64,000 nt of DNA from an uncultured Lachnospiraceae bacterium (GTDB lineage: Bacteria > Bacillota > Clostridia > Lachnospirales > Lachnospiraceae), in assembly GCA_910579805.1 (NCBI GenBank), contig CAJTWM010000017.1, positions 9,350 to 73,349 of the forward strand, in the 5' to 3' direction. This document shows, piece by piece, positions 61,756 through 64,000 of the stretch (the stretch's first letter is position 1; each line of letters opens with the position of its first letter). The position numbers were made by a program, and so were the translations under genes. Below the pieces are notes generated by a model. It was not told where the DNA came from. It did not search any database and saw nothing but the letters and a program-made list of their open reading frames with translations.

Positions 61756-61799
61756 AAAAACAGCCGTACAAAAAGCATAACTGCTTTTTATACGGCTGC
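61756..61799 (-). terminator. second of two tandem terminators after the chemoreceptor gene
   Basis: AGCAGCCGTATAAAAAGCA-gtta-TGCTTTTTGTACGGCTG then TTTTTGG on the minus strand: a 17-bp stem with one mismatch. Confidence 0.85.
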
Positions 61800-61824
61800 T
61801 TATGTCCTGATCCGTACTGATTTA

Positions 61825-61862
61825 TAAAAACAGGACCTGACAGGAAATCCCGTCCTTTTTTA
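61825..61862 (-). terminator. first of two tandem terminators after the chemoreceptor gene
   Basis: AAAAAGGAC...GTCC-TGTTTTTAT on the minus strand with an inner GGA/TCC pairing, ten bases after the gene. Confidence 0.7.
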
Positions 61863-61872
61863 TAATAACGGA

Positions 61873-63174
61873 TCACAATCCTACTTTTTCCTTCATAGCG
61901 TTTACACTGACTTTATTTATGTATCCAACAAGCTCTTCGGATATCCGCACCATATTCTCCGTAGCGTCGTTGCACTCGCTTGCGATCTGGCGGAATTCTT
62001 CCATGTTCTCCGCCGTCTGTTTCGCGCTCTCGGCGTTTTCACCCGCTGAAGATGTAAGGGAAGTAATACCTTTTTCGATGACTTCTCTATGTGCGTCCAG
62101 TTCCTCCACTTCATCGGCAATACCATGGATGGAGTCGCTTACGTTTCCGATTTCTCTGTTTAATGAGCCAAAGATCGTCTCCGTATCCTGAATCTTTTCA
62201 CTCTGCTTTAAGAAAGCTTCCGAAACTTCTTTCGTAATTTCCACGCTTACATCGGAATTATCCAAAAGCGTCGTTACGATCTTGCCAATCTGCTCCGTAG
62301 ATTCTCTTGACTGATCTGCCAATGCCCTGATCTCTTCCGCCACCACTGCAAAGCCCTTGCCATGTTCTCCCGCTCTTGCCGCCTCGATGCTTGCGTTCAA
62401 TGCAAGCAGGTTCGTCTGGCTGGAAATGCCGGCAATGATTTCCGTTGCCGTCTGGATCTGCTGGGCAGACTGATTCGTCAGATCCGTCTGCTTGCGGACA
62501 TTTTCTATTGCCTGACTGCTCTTCTCGCTGATAGCTACCAATTCTTTCATGATCTGCTCTACGGATTCATTGTAGTCTTTCATCAGTTCCGCACTTTTGG
62601 TCAGTGTTTCGACATTATTCGTTATCTTTTCTATAGAAGCGCTGATAGAATCTATCTTATGCTTCATATCCGTTGTCTGTCCGGCCTGTGAAACCGTATT
62701 GGATGTGATGGTATTCACAGCATCGCCGCTCTCTTCTACCGCCGTCGTCATATTGGCAAAAATAGACCGGAAATTCTCCGAAAGATCCCCCAATTCCCCT
62801 GACGCCTGTTTGATCTCCAAAACAAGCTGGGCAAAAGAAGTCACCGTAGTCTGTACGCGGCGTACCATCGCGCCAATCTCGTCGTCCCGCTCCGCCAGCT
62901 TTCTGCCTCTGGAATCCGGTACGCTTCCTGTTTCCTGATCCATACCGCTTAAAACCTGATGGAATATGTCAAATATAAATTTAACAACCGCGCCGATTGC
63001 GCCGACCAGTACTAAGATCCCCAAACTGATCAGTACCATGGCTATCATCGTGTTGATGATCCCCTTTTCCAACAATTTTAAAACAAGAATCTGCCATGCG
63101 CAAATAACTACTAAAAAGCCGGCCAAAACAAGAAAAATTTTATTACGCAAGGCTTTTTTATTTGCTTCTTCCAT
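61873..63174 (-). CDS. methyl-accepting chemotaxis protein, two-helix type without sensor domain
   Basis: 433 residues. Two membrane helices (about 12-31 and 41-66) with only a short loop between them, then a HAMP-like region and signalling domain with hairpin LLALNASIEAARAGEHGKGF (about 260-280) and AVVAEEIRALADQS. No extracellular ligand domain, so it probably senses an internal or membrane signal. A GGAGG ribosome binding site precedes ATG 63174. Confidence 0.92.
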   Translation of the reverse strand: MEEANKKALRNKIFLVLAGFLVVICAWQILVLKLLEKGIINTMIAMVLISLGILVLVGAIGAVVKFIFDIFHQVLSGMDQETGSVPDSRGRKLAERDDEIGAMVRRVQTTVTSFAQLVLEIKQASGELGDLSENFRSIFANMTTAVEESGDAVNTITSNTVSQAGQTTDMKHKIDSISASIEKITNNVETLTKSAELMKDYNESVEQIMKELVAISEKSSQAIENVRKQTDLTNQSAQQIQTATEIIAGISSQTNLLALNASIEAARAGEHGKGFAVVAEEIRALADQSRESTEQIGKIVTTLLDNSDVSVEITKEVSEAFLKQSEKIQDTETIFGSLNREIGNVSDSIHGIADEVEELDAHREVIEKGITSLTSSAGENAESAKQTAENMEEFRQIASECNDATENMVRISEELVGYINKVSVNAMKEKVGL

Positions 63175-63381
63175 ATTTATTCCCTCCGTAAGCGATTATT
63201 TTTTGAACAAAGTCCCGACCATAATATGTGTTTGGAAAATGCTCTCTGTCATATGTATGCCGCAGTCTGTGAAAGCTTTACGCCAAATGTACCGTATTGA
63301 CTGCATTCGTTATCACTATCGCAAAAGCGCGGTATTATGAAGAGAAAGATCTTTCAAATACACTTTAGGCCTATTTTGAAC
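63175..63381 (-). other. long untranslated leader of the second chemoreceptor gene
   Basis: About 200 bases between the predicted start point and the gene. I looked for the c-di-GMP riboswitch core and other known riboswitch motifs and saw none. The leader contains CCGCGC/GCGATA-type short stems only. Confidence 0.4.
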
Positions 63382-63390
63382 ATTATAACA
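63382..63390 (-). promoter_or_regulatory. extended -10 promoter of the second chemoreceptor gene
   Basis: TGT-TATAAT on the minus strand; the -35 position (TATGCG) is poor. Confidence 0.55.
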
Positions 63391-63435
63391 TATTTTTCAT
63401 CCTGCGCATAGAAAATTTCGTATTTTCTAAATAAT

Positions 63436-63464
63436 TTGAATATGCCGTTAAAACAGGCTATAAT
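63436..63464 (+). promoter_or_regulatory. orphan plus-strand sigma-A promoter
   Basis: TTGAAT (63436-63441), exactly 17 bases, TATAAT (63459-63464) on the plus strand. No plus-strand gene follows; transcription would run about 125 bases into the hairpin at 63549-63594. Possible small RNA. Confidence 0.5.
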
Positions 63465-63548
63465 CTGCTGCCAGTATACTCATAAAAGAAATTTTAGAAT
63501 ATACTATTTTAAGATTTAAAGTAAATTGAAATAAAATAATCAGCAAAA

Positions 63549-63594
63549 TAAAAAAACGCTATCACTGCCGATCATTCGGCATTTCCAGCGTTTC
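63549..63594 (-). terminator. terminator after tRNA-Glu
   Basis: AACGCT-ggaaa-TGCCGA-atga-TCGGCA-gtgat-AGCGTT followed by TTTTTTT on the minus strand; on the plus strand it ends GCGTTTCTTC and could act weakly. Confidence 0.8.
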
Positions 63595-63623
63595 TTCAGG
63601 GTTGGGCTGTTAAAAACAGTCAA

Positions 63624-63695
63624 CAGCTCGTAGGGGAATCGAACCCCTGTTTCCGCCGTGAGAGGGCGGCGTCTTGACCGCTTGACCAACGAGCC
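63624..63695 (-). tRNA. tRNA-Glu (anticodon CTC)
   Basis: 72-nucleotide cloverleaf. Acceptor arm GGCTCGT/ACGAGCT with a G-U first pair and G discriminator, anticodon stem CCGCC/GGCGG with loop CTCTCAC (anticodon CTC, reads GAG), T-loop GTTCGATTC. CCA is not encoded. A TTC-anticodon partner must lie elsewhere. Confidence 0.95.
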
Positions 63696-63724
63696 TCAGA
63701 ACTCGCTTACGCAAGTCCTTGATT

Positions 63725-63753
63725 ATCTTATTACACTTTCTACAAAAAAGCAA
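63725..63753 (-). promoter_or_regulatory. promoter candidate of tRNA-Glu
   Basis: Minus strand TTGCTT (63748-63753), 17 bases, TAAGAT (63725-63730), about 30 bases before the tRNA. Confidence 0.5.
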
Positions 63754-63802
63754 GCATTTTTTTCATTTTTTTAAAATTTTTTTAATTACATGGCGCATCA
63801 CA

Positions 63803-64000
63803 TTATACCAGCCTTCCATGTTCCATCTCATATACCGTATCACACAAAACCTCTATATCCTCTTTATTATGACTGGCAAGTATGACGATTTTTCCTTCTT
63901 TCTTTAATCCTAAAAGAATATTCCTCACATCGTTTATCCCCTGATTATCAATTCCATTCATTGACTCGTCCAAAACCAACATATCAGGATTTTCCATAAT
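63803..64000 (-). CDS. ABC transporter ATP-binding protein, C-terminal part (cut by window edge)
   Basis: The last 65 codons of an ATPase whose start lies beyond position 64000. Walker B MLVLDESMNGID is followed by the H-loop ILASHNKEDIEVL and a typical end CDTVYEMEHGRL. The Pro usually following the catalytic Glu is Ser here (DES). The layout resembles ATPases of short ABC-2 type transporters; the permease would be outside the window. Confidence 0.85.
   Translation of the reverse strand: MMENPDMLVLDESMNGIDNQGINDVRNILLGLKKEGKIVILASHNKEDIEVLCDTVYEMEHGRLV

Noticed and set aside
63175..63381. c-di-GMP riboswitch in the chemoreceptor leader
   Set aside because: The leader is long enough, but the conserved core and receptor/tetraloop pattern of the GEMM motifs are not seen.
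1..64000. CRISPR arrays, insertion sequences, prophage, toxin-antitoxin or defence genes
   Set aside because: No regularly spaced direct repeats, transposase or integrase motifs, or defence-type domains were seen. Gene order is conserved core genome throughout.

Overview
The window is one continuous piece of chromosomal housekeeping DNA from a spore-forming, low-to-middle GC Firmicute of the class Clostridia, most likely a member of the Lachnospiraceae. The evidence is a complete spoIIIAA-AH cluster, spoIVB, spoIIP and gpr, a T-box in front of pheST, sigma-A promoters close to TTGACA-17-TATAAT, strong GGAGG ribosome binding sites, and operon orders typical of Clostridia (rimP-nusA-ylxR-infB-rbfA-nrnA-truB-ribF; asp23-nusB-xseAB-ispA-dxs-tlyA-nadK-argR-recN; gpr-spoIIP-lepA-hemW). 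Two chemoreceptor genes suggest a motile cell. Almost all genes are on the minus strand. The exceptions are grcA, a two-gene ABC exporter and rpsT.

Layout from left to right. 1-305: no supportable gene. 306-4274: pheS and pheT behind a promoter and a Phe T-box. 4271-7452: a YihY-type membrane protein and a SpoIID/LytB-domain protein. 7579-7849: a probable 6S RNA with its own promoter and terminator. 7911-9206: spoIVB. 9259-18500: a ten-gene operon from asp23 to recN (transcription termination, exonuclease VII, isoprenoid precursor synthesis, NAD kinase, arginine repressor, DNA repair). 18505-22574: a secreted transglutaminase-like protein coupled to prfC, then deoB. 22605-27781: spoIIIAA-AH with a good sigma-E promoter. 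27829-28238: grcA (plus strand). 28270-29638: a metallo-beta-lactamase lipoprotein. 29654-32427: rpsO-pnp with a large pnp leader hairpin. 32494-36215: a heterodimeric ABC exporter (plus strand). 36254-37423: an SH3/NlpC-P60 cell-wall hydrolase. 37461-46448: the rimP-to-ribF translation operon. 46496-48439: map and an SDR epimerase-like gene. 48520-50497: carD and cysK. 50543-52182: a chemoreceptor. 52381-57753: gpr-spoIIP-lepA-hemW. 57843-58283: rpsT. 58355-60361: a TPM-domain protein and a zinc-ribbon protein. 60334-63390: an alanine/sodium symporter and a second chemoreceptor. 63436-64000: an orphan plus-strand promoter, tRNA-Glu(CTC), and the 3' end of an ABC ATPase gene cut by the window edge.

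Functionally the window is dominated by translation (pheST, prfC, rpsO, rpsT, infB, rbfA, rimP, lepA, truB, map), RNA processing and transcription control (nusA, nusB, pnp, nrnA, RnpM, 6S RNA, CarD) and sporulation (the SpoIIIA channel, SpoIVB protease, SpoIIP hydrolase and GPR protease act in succession from engulfment to germination).

I found no prophage, insertion sequence, CRISPR array, restriction system or biosynthetic cluster, and I do not claim a new system here. The most interesting unexplained items are small: a Cys-rich micro-ORF in the pheS-pheT spacer, a short upstream ORF with a hairpin at the carD start, a large pnp leader hairpin, an orphan promoter with a downstream hairpin near tRNA-Glu, a possibly leaderless spoIIP transcript, and a DNA/RNA-hydrolase-like lipoprotein with an Ada-like Cys-rich tail. 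Many start codons were moved from the longest reading frame to the one with a proper ribosome binding site. These changes are stated entry by entry.
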